Assembly: GCA_900765095.1 (NCBI GenBank)
Contig: CAAFRB010000067.1
Coordinates: 1 to 56,895 of the forward strand
DNA length: 56,895 nucleotides
Direction of reading: 5' to 3'
Source: Clostridia bacterium
GTDB lineage: Bacteria; Bacillota; Clostridia; TANB77; UBA1234
The notes under the pieces were generated by a model. It saw only the letters and a program-made list of their open reading frames with translations. It was not told where the DNA came from and ran no database searches. The translations under genes and the position numbers were made by a program. Each line of letters opens with the position of its first letter. Within the stretch, counting starts at the first letter, position 1. This document shows, one piece after another, positions 25,423-34,976 of this stretch.

Positions 25423-25869
25423 CTACTCTGCTATTACATTGACTCTTAATATTCCATTAACTCCTTCAAACAACTTAATTTCAATATTATAAACGCCAAC
25501 TGTTTTTATAGCATCATCTAATCCGACTTTCTTTTTATCTACTTCAACAAAGTATTTTTTGTTTAATTCATTTGCAATATCTTTGGCAGTTACACTTCCA
25601 AAAGTTTTTCCGTTTTCTCCTGCTTTTATTTTAAATACTAATTCAAATTTTTTCATTTTTTCTGCTAATTCTTTAGCATTTGCCATTGTCATATCACGTT
25701 TGTATTTATTAGCTTCTTGTTTTGTTTTTAATTCATTTAGATTTGATGCATCTGCTAGTACGGCAAGTTTCTTTGGTAATAAAAAGTTTCTAGCATATCC
25801 ATCAGAAGCATCCAAAACTTGTCCTTTCTTTCCAACTGATTTAATATCTTGAGTTAATATAACTTTCAT
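25423..25869 (-). CDS. rplI: Large-subunit ribosomal protein bL9
   Basis: A 148-residue elongated two-domain protein. The N-terminal rRNA-binding domain carries the family signature GYARNFLLPKKLA (about 24-36), a long central helix spans about 40-75, and the C-terminal domain begins near ENGKTFGSVTAKDIA. AAAGGAG precedes the ATG. It sits between gdpP and dnaB. Confidence 0.97.
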   Translation of the reverse strand: MKVILTQDIKSVGKKGQVLDASDGYARNFLLPKKLAVLADASNLNELKTKQEANKYKRDMTMANAKELAEKMKKFELVFKIKAGENGKTFGSVTAKDIANELNKKYFVEVDKKKVGLDDAIKTVGVYNIEIKLFEGVNGILRVNVIAE

Positions 25870-25888
25870 ATTTTTCTCCTTTCTAATT

Positions 25889-27865
25889 CTAGCCTTTTTT
25901 AGTTTCTTCTATAGCGTCTATTAGCATTTTCTTTGCTGTTTCTACCTCTACATTTTCAATTTGTGCTCCTGCAATCATCATGTGACCACCACCGCCGAGT
26001 TTTTCAAGTACTACTTGCACATTCAAATCTCCTGTAGATCTACCACTTATATATACTTTATTATCCACTTTTGATAACACAAATGAAGTTTCAATGCCAT
26101 TCAAATTTAGCAATTCATCAGCAGCTTGAGCTGTTATTTGAATTTGATTTTCTATACCAGTTGGGCAAATCGCTATTGCTATCGTATCATAAATTATCTC
26201 TGAGTTTCTTATTACATCTGCTATTGCAACATAAGTATCTACATCATTTTGAAAATATTTATTTATGGCTGCTACATCTATACCAGTCTTCTTTAGATAT
26301 GCAGCTGCTTCAAATGTCCTTACTCCCGTCTTTTGTGTAAAGTTTTTAGTGTCAGTAAGTATACCTGCATATAGGCACTCTGCTTCAATCTTAGTTATTT
26401 CAAGCTTTTCTTCAGCGTACTGCAAAATTTCAGTAACTAATTCAGATGCTGATGAAGCATATACTTCATGGAATGTTAAAACTGGATTTTCAATAGCTTC
26501 TGTACTTCTCCTATGGTGGTCTATTACAACTACTTTATTTGCTTTCGCAAGCACTTGTTCAGCATCAACGTAATTAGCTTTATGCGTATCGACAACTACT
26601 ATCAATGTGTTCTCTGTAACCTTGCTTGCTGCTTCATTTCCGCCTACAAGAACTCCTTCGTACTCTTCACTTGAATTAATTTTGTTACATAATTCTTCTA
26701 TAGTTATTCCACCGTTGCAGACTACATTAGCTTCCTTCTTATGTGCATGAGCAAGAGCGTATATTCCCATCGCCGCTCCTAGAGAATCGGCATCCATGTT
26801 TTTATGTCCCATTATAATAACATTGCTTGATTCGTCTATCAATTCTTTCAAAGCTTGTGAAATAACTCTTGGCTTTACTTTTGTCATCTTTTCTACTTCT
26901 TTAGTGTTTCCACCAAAGAACTCATATTTTCCATTCTTTCTTATAACAGCTTGATCTCCGCCTCTGCCTAGTGCAATATCAATCGTTGCTAAAGCATTTT
27001 GGAACTTTTCGTTTTCACTCTCTTCTTCAACTACAATTCCAATACTTAATGTAACGGGAATTTTGTTACTCAAAGTTATTTCTTTAATTTCATCTAATAT
27101 TTCAAATTTCGAATCTGCAAATGCTTTTATAAATTTCTTTTCAAACACTATTAAGTACTTATTTCTGTCTAAGCTCGTCATTATTCCACCAGTGAAAGCA
27201 AACCATTCTCTAAGTCTTCTTTCTACTGTCGCAATTAATTGCGGTCTATCTGTGTCAATCATACCTTGTACTAATTCATCATAGTTATCTATCATTATTA
27301 CGCCAACACAGTCTTTTGAATCATCATACATTCTATAAAGCTTATAATACTCGGTTCTATCTATAAAATATAACATAATAACTGTTTCTTTATCTTTTCC
27401 AGTTCTTCTCAAATTCACCAAGTTTCCAAGAAGCCTGTAATGTTTATCGTGTATATTTATCTCTTTGTCAATCCCTATAAATCTATCATCATATTCATCG
27501 TTTAGCTCTTTTATCAGTGTTTCCATATATTTTTGCTTATTTATTCCTTTAAATAGCATTTCCAATTCGTTGTTATTCCATAATATATCTCCTTGATTAG
27601 TTATAATTATGGCTGGAATAGGGAAATTAAGTACAGTGTCATCTGTCCTTAGCTTGAATATGAAACTATCTAAATTTTTGATAACTCTCTCTCTCATTGA
27701 AATGTTTGTTCTATACGTTAGAAATAGCACCAAACAATATATAATTACTGCAAACGGTATATATCTAACATCCATTACACACATAAAAGTTAGAATAAGA
27801 AAAATAATTATAAGATAAGTTCTATATTTAGGCACAAAAACATCCTTAAAGTTTACTTTTTTCAT
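25889..27865 (-). CDS. gdpP: Cyclic-di-AMP phosphodiesterase GdpP
   Basis: Membrane protein that hydrolyses c-di-AMP to pApA, controlling turgor and wall homeostasis. The 658 residues have two N-terminal membrane helices (about 16-50), a PAS-like domain (about 75-165), a degenerate GGDEF domain (about 175-300) and a DHH/DHHA1 phosphoesterase module (about 335-650), with MGHKNMDADSLGAA, VVDTHKAN and VVIDHHRR supplying metal ligands, and GGGGHMMIAGAQI near the end. AGGAGG precedes the ATG. It heads gdpP-rplI-dnaB. Confidence 0.95.
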   Translation of the reverse strand: MKKVNFKDVFVPKYRTYLIIIFLILTFMCVMDVRYIPFAVIIYCLVLFLTYRTNISMRERVIKNLDSFIFKLRTDDTVLNFPIPAIIITNQGDILWNNNELEMLFKGINKQKYMETLIKELNDEYDDRFIGIDKEINIHDKHYRLLGNLVNLRRTGKDKETVIMLYFIDRTEYYKLYRMYDDSKDCVGVIMIDNYDELVQGMIDTDRPQLIATVERRLREWFAFTGGIMTSLDRNKYLIVFEKKFIKAFADSKFEILDEIKEITLSNKIPVTLSIGIVVEEESENEKFQNALATIDIALGRGGDQAVIRKNGKYEFFGGNTKEVEKMTKVKPRVISQALKELIDESSNVIIMGHKNMDADSLGAAMGIYALAHAHKKEANVVCNGGITIEELCNKINSSEEYEGVLVGGNEAASKVTENTLIVVVDTHKANYVDAEQVLAKANKVVVIDHHRRSTEAIENPVLTFHEVYASSASELVTEILQYAEEKLEITKIEAECLYAGILTDTKNFTQKTGVRTFEAAAYLKKTGIDVAAINKYFQNDVDTYVAIADVIRNSEIIYDTIAIAICPTGIENQIQITAQAADELLNLNGIETSFVLSKVDNKVYISGRSTGDLNVQVVLEKLGGGGHMMIAGAQIENVEVETAKKMLIDAIEETKKG

Positions 27866-27893
27866 ATATTTTCCTCCTCATATTCATGCACAT

Positions 27894-27922
27894 ATTTTAT
27901 ACTTTTTGACCGATATTGTCAA
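27894..27922 (-). promoter_or_regulatory. Sigma-A promoter of gdpP-rplI-dnaB
   Basis: Minus strand TTGACA (27917-27922), 17-base spacer, TAAAAT (27894-27899). Confidence 0.78.
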
Positions 27923-27939
27923 TGCAGTTGCCACCACGA

Positions 27940-27975
27940 AAACGAGCCAAAGATACCACACAGGCACTTTGGCTC
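27940..27975 (-). terminator. Terminator after the DUF951 gene
   Basis: GAGCCAAAG (27944-27952) pairs with CTTTGGCTC (27967-27975); the minus-strand tail GTTTTCG is short. Confidence 0.65.
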
Positions 27976-27981
27976 TACATT

Positions 27982-28158
27982 TTAAGAAAGTTTTTTCTTT
28001 ATTGACTTTATTGCTTTTTCTCTATCTAACATTACTACGTGACCGCAACCAAGACATTTTAGCTTAAAATCAACACCCACACGAGTTATCTCCCAATTTT
28101 TACTTCCACATGGATGTTGTTTCTTTGTTTCAACTATATCTCCGACAGAATATTCCAT
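27982..28158 (-). CDS. DUF951 family small zinc-ribbon-like protein
   Basis: A 58-residue protein beginning MEYSVGDIVETKKQHPCGSK, with the paired motif CLGCGH near residue 35-40. The HPCGS/CLGCGH arrangement is diagnostic of DUF951, a Firmicutes family often found near core genes and predicted to bind zinc or RNA. The fold suggests a small SH3-like barrel. GAGGTGA precedes the ATG at 28158. It lies 24 bases after clpX and ends at its own terminator, so it is probably the last gene of the tig-clpP-clpX cluster. Biochemical function unknown. Confidence 0.88.
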   Translation of the reverse strand: MEYSVGDIVETKKQHPCGSKNWEITRVGVDFKLKCLGCGHVVMLDREKAIKSIKKKLS

Positions 28159-28182
28159 TCAATTCACCTCATATTTGTTGTA

Positions 28183-29511
28183 TTATGATGCGTTATCTAT
28201 ATTGAATTTAGATGTTTTTTTAGTTTTTTTCGTTGTCGTCTTGATTGCTGTAGTATTCATCTTATTGCCGTATTCTATTTTTGGCTTTTCACCATCAACT
28301 GTAGCTTTTGTTATTGTACATTTTGAAATCTGCTTATTTGTAGGGATTTCAAACATTATATCTCTCATTGTTTCCTCAAGAATAGCTCTTAAACCTCTTG
28401 CTCCTGTTTTTCTCTCGATTGCCTTATCTACAATAGCATTAAGTGCATCTTCATCAAACTCAAGATCCACTCCATCTAATTCAAATAATTTTTTATATTG
28501 TTTTACTAAAGCATTCTTTGGTTTTGTCAAGATATCAATGTATGCACTTCTTGATAAAGGTTGAACCGTTGTTATAACAGGAAGTCTTCCGACAAATTCT
28601 GGTATAAGCCCAAATTTAACTAGGTCTTGTGGAAGTAATTTTTCAAGTAGATCTTTTTCTTGTTGCTCCTCAGTCTTTTCGATTTCTGCTCCAAAGCCAA
28701 TGCTTTTCTTACCAACTCTTGCATTTATAGTCTTTTCTAAGCCTTCAAATGCACCAGCACATATAAACAATATGTCTGTAGTGTCTATCTGTAGGAACTC
28801 CTGATGTGGGTGCTTTCTTCCGCCCTGTGGTGGAACAGACGCTACTGTTCCTTCAACAATTTTTAATAGAGCTTGTTGCACACCTTCACCACTAACATCT
28901 CTAGTAATAGAAACGTTTTCGGATTTTCTAGCAATTTTATCTATTTCGTCAATGTATATAATTCCTTTTTGAGCTTTTTCTATGTCGTAGTCAGCTGCTT
29001 GAATAAGCTTCAAAAGTATGTTTTCTACATCTTCACCAACATATCCAGCTTCGGTAAGTGCTGTTGCATCAGATATTGCAAAAGGAACATTTAATATTCT
29101 TGCTAAGGTCTGTGCTAAATATGTCTTTCCACAACCAGTTGGTCCTAGCATTAATATATTGCTCTTTTGAATCTCAACTCCGTCTTCAGATTCTTTTCCA
29201 CTTTCCTTATGATTGATACGTTTGTAATGATTATATACAGCTACCGAAAGTGATTTTTTTGCAGATTCCTGACCTATAACGTATTCATCAAGTTTTTCCT
29301 TTATTTCCTTTGGAGTAAGCATTAAAAATTCATTTTCGTCATTAAAATCATCATCATAGTTTTCAAGTTCATCTTCTATTATATTTGAACATAATCCAAC
29401 ACATTCGTTACAAATATATACGCCAGGGCCTGCTATTATTCTCTTAACATTTTCCTGCGTCTTTCCACAAAATGAACATCTAATATTTTTATTATCTTCG
29501 TATTTAGCCAT
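28183..29511 (-). CDS. clpX: ATP-dependent Clp protease ATP-binding subunit ClpX
   Basis: AAA+ unfoldase that delivers tagged proteins to ClpP. The N-terminal zinc-binding domain has CSFCGKTQENV and YICNECVGLC (about 12-42), followed by Walker A GPTGCGKT (about 119-126), Walker B IIYIDEIDKIA and the pore and IGF loops (SIGFGAE is the ClpP-docking loop). 442 residues. The last 25 form a Lys/Thr-rich tail (KTTTKKTKKT) beyond the conserved core. AGGAGG precedes the ATG. Downstream of clpP, as is common. Confidence 0.97.
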   Translation of the reverse strand: MAKYEDNKNIRCSFCGKTQENVKRIIAGPGVYICNECVGLCSNIIEDELENYDDDFNDENEFLMLTPKEIKEKLDEYVIGQESAKKSLSVAVYNHYKRINHKESGKESEDGVEIQKSNILMLGPTGCGKTYLAQTLARILNVPFAISDATALTEAGYVGEDVENILLKLIQAADYDIEKAQKGIIYIDEIDKIARKSENVSITRDVSGEGVQQALLKIVEGTVASVPPQGGRKHPHQEFLQIDTTDILFICAGAFEGLEKTINARVGKKSIGFGAEIEKTEEQQEKDLLEKLLPQDLVKFGLIPEFVGRLPVITTVQPLSRSAYIDILTKPKNALVKQYKKLFELDGVDLEFDEDALNAIVDKAIERKTGARGLRAILEETMRDIMFEIPTNKQISKCTITKATVDGEKPKIEYGNKMNTTAIKTTTKKTKKTSKFNIDNAS

Positions 29512-29543
29512 TTTTACCTCCTAATCCTTTATCTTTTGTATAA

Positions 29544-29586
29544 AAGGCGCATACCATACTCTTTTTCGAATATAAGTTTACGCCTT
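29544..29586 (-). other. Hairpin between clpP and clpX, possible attenuator
   Basis: AAGGCG (29544-29549) pairs with CGCCTT (29581-29586) across a 31-base AT-rich loop with further short pairings. Only TTAT follows on the minus strand, so a full terminator is doubtful; partial termination or transcript processing is possible. Confidence 0.35.
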
Positions 29587-29600
29587 ATTAGATTTTATTT

Positions 29601-30194
29601 TTAAACTTTTCTAGTCATAACTTCATCAATTAAACCGTAAGCTTTTGCTTCTTCAGCTGTCATAAAGTTATCTCTATCTGTATCTCTTTCGATTACTTCT
29701 AGTGGTTTTCCTGTATTTTCACTTAAGATTTTGTTTAGCTTATCTCTTGTTTTAAGTAAAAATTCTGCATGAATCTTTACATCAGATGCCTGACCTTTTG
29801 CTCCGCCTAATGGTTGGTGTATCATTATTTCAGAGTTTGGTAAAGCATATCTTTTGCCCTTAGCACCTGCTGTAAGCAAGAAAGCTCCCATACTTGCTGC
29901 CATTCCAACACATATTGTAGATACGTCTGGTTTTATATATTGCATTGTGTCATAAATTGCCATACCAGCAGTAACAGAACCACCAGGGCTATTGATGTAT
30001 ATATGAATATCTTTATCTGGATCTTCTGATTCCAAGAATAACAATTGCGCTACAACTAAGCTAGCTGTTGCATCTGTTATTTCATCCCCAATAAATACAA
30101 TCCTATCTTTTAAAAGTCTTGAAAATATATCATAAGCTCTTTCTCCATTTGCAGTCTTTTCAATAACATTTGGTACTAAATCGTTAGTTATCAA
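29601..30194 (-). CDS. clpP: ATP-dependent Clp protease proteolytic subunit ClpP
   Basis: Serine peptidase forming the tetradecameric degradation chamber. 197 residues, normal length. The catalytic triad is Ser in GMAASMGAFLL (about 98), His in MIHQPLGG (about 123) and Asp in RDTDRDNFM (about 172). The start is TTG at 30194, with AAGGGTG 7 bases upstream; no in-frame ATG lies nearby, and the sequence from the TTG matches the family N-terminus. It lies downstream of tig and upstream of clpX. Confidence 0.96.
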   Translation of the reverse strand: MITNDLVPNVIEKTANGERAYDIFSRLLKDRIVFIGDEITDATASLVVAQLLFLESEDPDKDIHIYINSPGGSVTAGMAIYDTMQYIKPDVSTICVGMAASMGAFLLTAGAKGKRYALPNSEIMIHQPLGGAKGQASDVKIHAEFLLKTRDKLNKILSENTGKPLEVIERDTDRDNFMTAEEAKAYGLIDEVMTRKV

Positions 30195-30263
30195 TTAAAA
30201 ACACCCTTTCTTTGGTAAATTTTGTCTTCAAGTTCACTTTACTAAATTGCTATATAGCATACA

Positions 30264-30353
30264 CTTGCAGCAAGTCTTACTGTTTATAAGGTTTCCATAT
30301 AGTTTTCATTCGCAACAAATTTTACTGTTCGGCAAGTTGCTACATAGTTTGCA
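30264..30353. repeat. Degenerate 45-base tandem repeat between tig and clpP
   Basis: Positions 30264-30308 and 30309-30353 are adjacent 45-base copies matching at 31 positions by eye. Partial copies flank them at about 30232-30263 and 30354-30389; the latter runs into the 3' end of tig. No promoter or ORF is obvious inside. Confidence 0.6.
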
Positions 30354-30368
30354 ATTGCACGAAATTTA

Positions 30369-31664
30369 CTATTTAGCTAAATTATCCATGATAAATTTAA
30401 TAGCTAAATCGTATTTCAACTCTTCTTTAATGTATTCCTTTAAATTGTCTGTTGGATTTTTGATTAATTCTTCAACATTTGCTCCTGTGCTACCATATCT
30501 TTCTGCGATTTGTTTTAATTTTTCTTCGATATCTTTGTCTGTGATTTCAATATTTTCAGCGTTGAATATAGCTTCCAATGTTAATTTTGTCTTTACATTT
30601 TCTTCTGCTCTGTCTTTGTATTCTTCTTTAAAGTCAGATATACTTTGTCCCATTAATTGAAGATATGTTTCAAGATTCATACCTTGATATCTAAGTCTTG
30701 ATTCCATCTCTTTTGTGTAATCATTAATTTCATTTTCAATCATCACAGCTGGTATATTAACTTCTGTAGCATCAACAACAGCCTTTATTGCTTCTTCTTC
30801 AGTTTCAAACTTAGCTCTCTTTTGATTTTCTTCTTCTAACTTTTTCTTTGTGTCAGCTTTTAATTCTTTTAATGTATCAAATTCACTAACGTCTTTTGCG
30901 AATTCATCATCAATAGCTGGTAGCTCTTTTACTTTGATATCGTTTACTTTTACTTTAAATACAGCTGGTTTTCCAGCTAAGTCTTTTGAAAAATAGTTTT
31001 TAGGAAACGTAACGTTAACTTCTGTTTCTTCACCTATTTTTAGACCGATTAATTGTTCTTCAAATCCTGGTATAAATGTGTTACTTCCTAATTCTAAAGA
31101 ATAGTTTTCGCCCTTTCCGCCTTCGAAAGCTTCCCCATCAACAAATCCTTCAAAGTCGATAACAGCTGTATAACCATTCTCTAGAACAGATTTTTCATCA
31201 CCAGCAACTATTCTTGCGTTCTTTTCAGCCATTTCGTTAATAGCTTTTTCTACATCTTTAGCTGTTACTTTGTATTCTTTTTTCTCAACTTTAACGCCTT
31301 TGTATTCACCTAATTTTACCTCTGGTTTAACAGCAACAGTAGCAACAAATATAAGGTCTTTACCTTTTTCCATTTGTGTTATGTCGATTTCTGGCGAAGC
31401 TACTGCATCGACATTATTTACTTTAATTGCATCCTCATAATATTCTGGTGCTACAATATTGAACGCATCCTCAAAAAGAACATTTTCTCCATAATATCTT
31501 TCAACTATATTTCTTGGAGCTTTACCTTTTCTGAATCCTGGTACTGAAAAATATTTTGCATTTCTAAAAAATGCTTTTTGAAGAGCTTCCTCAAATTTTT
31601 CTGCCTCTATTGTTATCTCTAGTTTAACTAAACTGTTTTCTAATTTTTCTACTTTTACACTCAT
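30369..31664 (-). CDS. tig: Trigger factor (ribosome-associated chaperone and prolyl isomerase)
   Basis: Binds near the ribosome exit tunnel and shields nascent chains. 431 residues: ribosome-binding domain (about 1-115) with the signature VPGFRKGKAP (about 40-49), FKBP-type isomerase domain (about 150-240, YTAVIDFEGFVDGEAFEGG, FIPGFEEQLIGLKIGEE) and helical C-terminal arms. GGAAGGAAC precedes the ATG. First gene of tig-clpP-clpX. Its last codons lie within the edge of a degenerate tandem repeat. Confidence 0.97.
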   Translation of the reverse strand: MSVKVEKLENSLVKLEITIEAEKFEEALQKAFFRNAKYFSVPGFRKGKAPRNIVERYYGENVLFEDAFNIVAPEYYEDAIKVNNVDAVASPEIDITQMEKGKDLIFVATVAVKPEVKLGEYKGVKVEKKEYKVTAKDVEKAINEMAEKNARIVAGDEKSVLENGYTAVIDFEGFVDGEAFEGGKGENYSLELGSNTFIPGFEEQLIGLKIGEETEVNVTFPKNYFSKDLAGKPAVFKVKVNDIKVKELPAIDDEFAKDVSEFDTLKELKADTKKKLEEENQKRAKFETEEEAIKAVVDATEVNIPAVMIENEINDYTKEMESRLRYQGMNLETYLQLMGQSISDFKEEYKDRAEENVKTKLTLEAIFNAENIEITDKDIEEKLKQIAERYGSTGANVEELIKNPTDNLKEYIKEELKYDLAIKFIMDNLAK

Positions 31665-31761
31665 TTTAATTGTTCCTTCCTTTTTGTTTTTTGGTTCGTC
31701 AACACGCCTATTTATCGTATTTTCAACTTAAATATGCAAGTATACCAATACCGCAACTGAG

Positions 31762-31790
31762 ATTATATCATAAGTGTTCTTATTTTCCAA
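31762..31790 (-). promoter_or_regulatory. Sigma-A promoter of tig
   Basis: Minus strand TTGGAA (31785-31790), 17-base spacer, TATAAT (31762-31767), about 100 bases before the ATG. No CIRCE or CtsR-type repeat was seen. The rest of the 336-base gap 31665-32000 holds only the GH18 terminator and, at about 31931-31976, an imperfect AGCTT/AAGCT hairpin. Confidence 0.65.
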
Positions 31791-31856
31791 GAGGTTTTAA
31801 AAGATTTATTTCGACATTTTTTAGCCGTAATTTAACAAAGTAAATTCCATTTAATC

Positions 31857-31911
31857 ATAAAAACAGTAGAAGTTACTCTTACTAAATAACTAGTGTAAAA
31901 GTAACTTCTAC
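31857..31911 (-). terminator. Rho-independent terminator of the GH18 gene
   Basis: GTAGAAGTTACT (31866-31877) pairs with AGTAACTTCTAC (31900-31911); TGTTTTTATG follows on the minus strand. It lies about 90 bases after the stop codon. Confidence 0.75.
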
Positions 31912-32000
31912 ATAATATAGTCTTTCTAGCTTATGGAGCATGTTTAAACTCCAATGCTAAAAGCTATAGAGGAGAACTAAAAAATATAGATTTAGTTTTA

Positions 32001-33395
32001 CTAAGTTGCAACTAAAGTCCTTGATTTTATTATAGACATTAAATTTATAAGATTGTTAGCTTGTTTTGGTGAAGTTTTAGGACTTTTAAATTTTATTTTT
32101 AACCACATTTTTATTTTTCTTAACAAATAGCTATCATTGTATATTTCTTCGTTAACTATGCGGTCTAATTTGTCTATCTCGGTTTCGTCCATAGTTATAG
32201 AGCTTTTTTCCTCGATATTCTTTCTTATTTCAATAGAACATTTATGTTTAATTTCATAAGATAGTATCTCTGGGCATTCAAATGGCATATTAGCAAGCAT
32301 TGCGGCTCTAGCCTCAACTTCTTTTCTTATCTCAATTTCTTTTTCGCTTTCATAAGGTATTTCATTCAAGGCATCCTTATAGTAATCCCACATATCATAG
32401 TTTTCATTGTCAAGCGCCCATACACCAGCACCTAGCAAATCATATTTATTTACTAATGCTAGTTTTGCTTTTATGCTATTTTCGTTGTCATAATAAATAT
32501 TGTATGTTCCTGCTTCTAAATATCTGCCATTAACAAATGGTCCTTTTTCTCCATCCTCTACTGTAAGAGTAACCATAGGAGTCTGAGTTTCTGTATCATA
32601 TTTTGGTACAAGTCTATATCTTTTCAATATTCTTGTTACCTGCCCTAAAACTATTGCTTCTCCGCCAACCTCGCTACCATTTTGCCAATATCTGCCATAT
32701 AAAGGCATCCCCATAAGTACTTTATCCTTAGAAACGCTTTCTAGTATAACTTTAAGTGATTCTTCAACGAAGTCTATACTTGCAACTGGTCCTTCTGCCC
32801 CGCCATAACAATGTTCATCATAAGTCATTACCATAAAGTAATCCACATATTCGGCAAGCTCTAAATAGTCATAAGCAGCCACCCATGTTGTAGTTAATCT
32901 TTTTGGATTTGGTGCAACGGCTATAGAAACTGTCTTATCTGCTGGAAGTGCTTCACGTAATAGTTTCATAAAATTAGTTAAGCTTTCTTTGTCTTTTGGA
33001 TTCAAATTTTCTAAATCAACATTCACGCCATCAAAGTTGTACAAGTAAATTGTATTAACTAAATCATCTACCAAAATTTCAGGTTTAGCTAAAGCTGCTT
33101 GTGCTCTTTTTTGTCCCCAGTGATTGCTCAAAAAAGGTGTTACTTTAATCCCTTTTTCGTGCATTTCTTGTATAAATTCTTCATCTAGAATACTATTAAT
33201 TTCCAATCTTCCATCTGTACTTAAATCAAAACATGTTGGAGAAACAACATTGATGCTTTCTTTAGTCGCATCGACGATCTCTATGTGAGATTTGTTTGCA
33301 TTGTAAATGTAGCCTAAGCTCAAGCGTTCACCAGCTAATACAGTTGAAGATATAAGTGTTGCCGTCATAACAGTTGTTATTATAAATCTTTTCAT
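32001..33395 (-). CDS. Secreted glycoside hydrolase family 18 protein (spore cortex/wall N-acetylglucosaminidase-like)
   Basis: 464 residues with a signal peptide (MKRFIITTVMTATLISSTVLA) and a GH18 barrel (about 22-345). The catalytic motif FDGVNVDLEN (about 121-130) keeps the D-x-D-x-E arrangement with the acid Glu; YFMVMTYDEH and GVWALDNENYDMWD are further GH18 signatures. It resembles YaaH/SleL-type hydrolases that act on spore cortex muramic-delta-lactam peptidoglycan, but no LysM repeats are present. The last 110 residues form a charged helical tail not typical of the family. The ATG at 33395 is preceded by GAGGTG; a GTG three codons earlier lies within that site. Wall-directed; chitin is a less likely substrate. 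Confidence 0.82.
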   Translation of the reverse strand: MKRFIITTVMTATLISSTVLAGERLSLGYIYNANKSHIEIVDATKESINVVSPTCFDLSTDGRLEINSILDEEFIQEMHEKGIKVTPFLSNHWGQKRAQAALAKPEILVDDLVNTIYLYNFDGVNVDLENLNPKDKESLTNFMKLLREALPADKTVSIAVAPNPKRLTTTWVAAYDYLELAEYVDYFMVMTYDEHCYGGAEGPVASIDFVEESLKVILESVSKDKVLMGMPLYGRYWQNGSEVGGEAIVLGQVTRILKRYRLVPKYDTETQTPMVTLTVEDGEKGPFVNGRYLEAGTYNIYYDNENSIKAKLALVNKYDLLGAGVWALDNENYDMWDYYKDALNEIPYESEKEIEIRKEVEARAAMLANMPFECPEILSYEIKHKCSIEIRKNIEEKSSITMDETEIDKLDRIVNEEIYNDSYLLRKIKMWLKIKFKSPKTSPKQANNLINLMSIIKSRTLVAT

Positions 33396-33496
33396 AGAAA
33401 TCACCTCTTTTTCTCATTTTTAATTTTGTTTTCTATATACGAAGCATATCGAAATATTATTTCTTCGCATTATTACTTAATTACAATTACATAATT

Positions 33497-33525
33497 ATTT
33501 TACCATATTTAGCAAGTGCATTCAA
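33497..33525 (-). promoter_or_regulatory. Probable sigma-A promoter of the GH18 gene
   Basis: Minus strand TTGAAT (33520-33525), 17-base spacer, TAAAAT (33497-33502), about 100 bases before the ATG. Confidence 0.5.
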
Positions 33526-33582
33526 TGCAAAAGTCTTAAAAAGCTTGCACCTCAACGTTTCCGTAGAAAAGAAAATTTTAGC

Positions 33583-33643
33583 AAACAAAAAAGAGTTAGA
33601 ATATTATGGCAACCAATTTTGCCTTATATTTCTAACTCTTTTT
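33583..33643 (-). terminator. Terminator of the MacB-like ABC operon
   Basis: AAAAGAGTTAGA (33589-33600) pairs with TCTAACTCTTTT (33631-33642), with further pairing inside; a six-T run follows on the minus strand. Confidence 0.85.
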
Positions 33644-33660
33644 CTTATTTCCGTAAGCTT

Positions 33661-34959
33661 TTAGCCTTCTGTTCTCATTGCTTCAATTGCCTTAATCTTT
33701 GTTGCTTTAACTGCAGGATATAAACCTGAAATTACGCCTATTACAACAGAGAAAATCAATGCTACAGCAGCAAGCCAAACTGGTATAACTGATATATCAT
33801 ATCCAGAATAAATACCCAACGACTCTCCTATTTGTGGAGCGTACTTATTAAGTACGTATGAAATTCCATAACTGAACGCAAGTCCAAATCCACCGCCTAA
33901 GAATCCGATTATACTTGCTTCAAATAAGAATAGTTTTCTAATATCTGTTACTACACATCCTAGCACCTTCATAACACCAATTTCTTTTGTTCTTTCATAT
34001 ATTGACATTATCATAGTATTAGCAATACCAATAGCAGAAACTAAAAGTGATACAGCACCTATTCCTCCTAATACTAATTGTATTGTATTAGATGTTTTTT
34101 GGACATTATTTAAGTCGTCAGCCATACTATATGTGCCATACCCCATGGCTTTTATCTGATCTTGAACTTGTTTTACATATTTAGTGTCATCAACACTAAC
34201 CCATACGCTTTCGTATTTTAATTCTTTTTTCTTCTTGTAGTTTTCGTTATACTTCTTATACCATTCTATAACTTGTGTTAGTGGAGCATATGCATTATAT
34301 CCAATTTCATTTGTACATTCTTCTAGAACACCAGCTACATTTAACTTCAAATATTTAGGAGTTTTATCTCCATAAGTTTGATCAAATGTAATCTTAACAT
34401 TATCTTCCATTAAATCTACAGGACTGTTATTGTTGTTTCCACCCCAATACATTCCTCCACCTCTAGGATTATAAAAATGATATGAATCTTTTCCAAATAA
34501 TATTCCTGTTGGATTATCATTTGAAATCATTTCGCCAGATGCGACTTCAGGGAAATCAAAGTATTGAACAGTTTCGGGATCTATACCTGTAACTTGAATC
34601 CAACTTTGATATTTTCCATACTTCATATTAGCTGATACTCTTATAATTGGCGTTACAGCTCTTACATGCTCTATTGCTTTAACATTGGCAACTAACTTAT
34701 CATCAAGCTTTTGTTCTTGGGATGCCCCCATACCAGTTTCCTCATCATAAGTATAATTCCAGCTGCTTATTTCAATTTTGGTCAAATTTCCCCATTCTGA
34801 AAGTTGTTTTTTATAGCTCTCAGACATTGCAATACCTAAAGATAGCATTATAACAATTGAAAAAGTCCCTATAGCAACACCAATTGCTGTAAGTATAGTA
34901 CGAAGTTTTCTTCTCCATAGGTTTTTAAAACCCATACTTGTAAAATCAACAATTTTCAT
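33661..34959 (-). CDS. MacB/FtsX-type ABC transporter permease
   Basis: 432 residues with the MacB topology: one N-terminal helix (about 20-42), a large periplasmic-like MacB_PCD domain (about 45-275) and three C-terminal helices (about 285-310, 335-365 and 390-420) with the FtsX motifs GVMKVLGC and SGLYPAVKATKIKAIEAMR. Such permeases transmit ATPase motion to extracellular partners instead of moving bulk solute. The inserted stretch YNPRGGGMYWGGNNNNSP is low-complexity. It is the last gene of a four-gene operon with an ATPase, an exported CARDB-like protein and a small membrane protein. Confidence 0.88.
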   Translation of the reverse strand: MKIVDFTSMGFKNLWRRKLRTILTAIGVAIGTFSIVIMLSLGIAMSESYKKQLSEWGNLTKIEISSWNYTYDEETGMGASQEQKLDDKLVANVKAIEHVRAVTPIIRVSANMKYGKYQSWIQVTGIDPETVQYFDFPEVASGEMISNDNPTGILFGKDSYHFYNPRGGGMYWGGNNNNSPVDLMEDNVKITFDQTYGDKTPKYLKLNVAGVLEECTNEIGYNAYAPLTQVIEWYKKYNENYKKKKELKYESVWVSVDDTKYVKQVQDQIKAMGYGTYSMADDLNNVQKTSNTIQLVLGGIGAVSLLVSAIGIANTMIMSIYERTKEIGVMKVLGCVVTDIRKLFLFEASIIGFLGGGFGLAFSYGISYVLNKYAPQIGESLGIYSGYDISVIPVWLAAVALIFSVVIGVISGLYPAVKATKIKAIEAMRTEG

Positions 34960-34976
34960 ACTAGTATTTACCTTTC

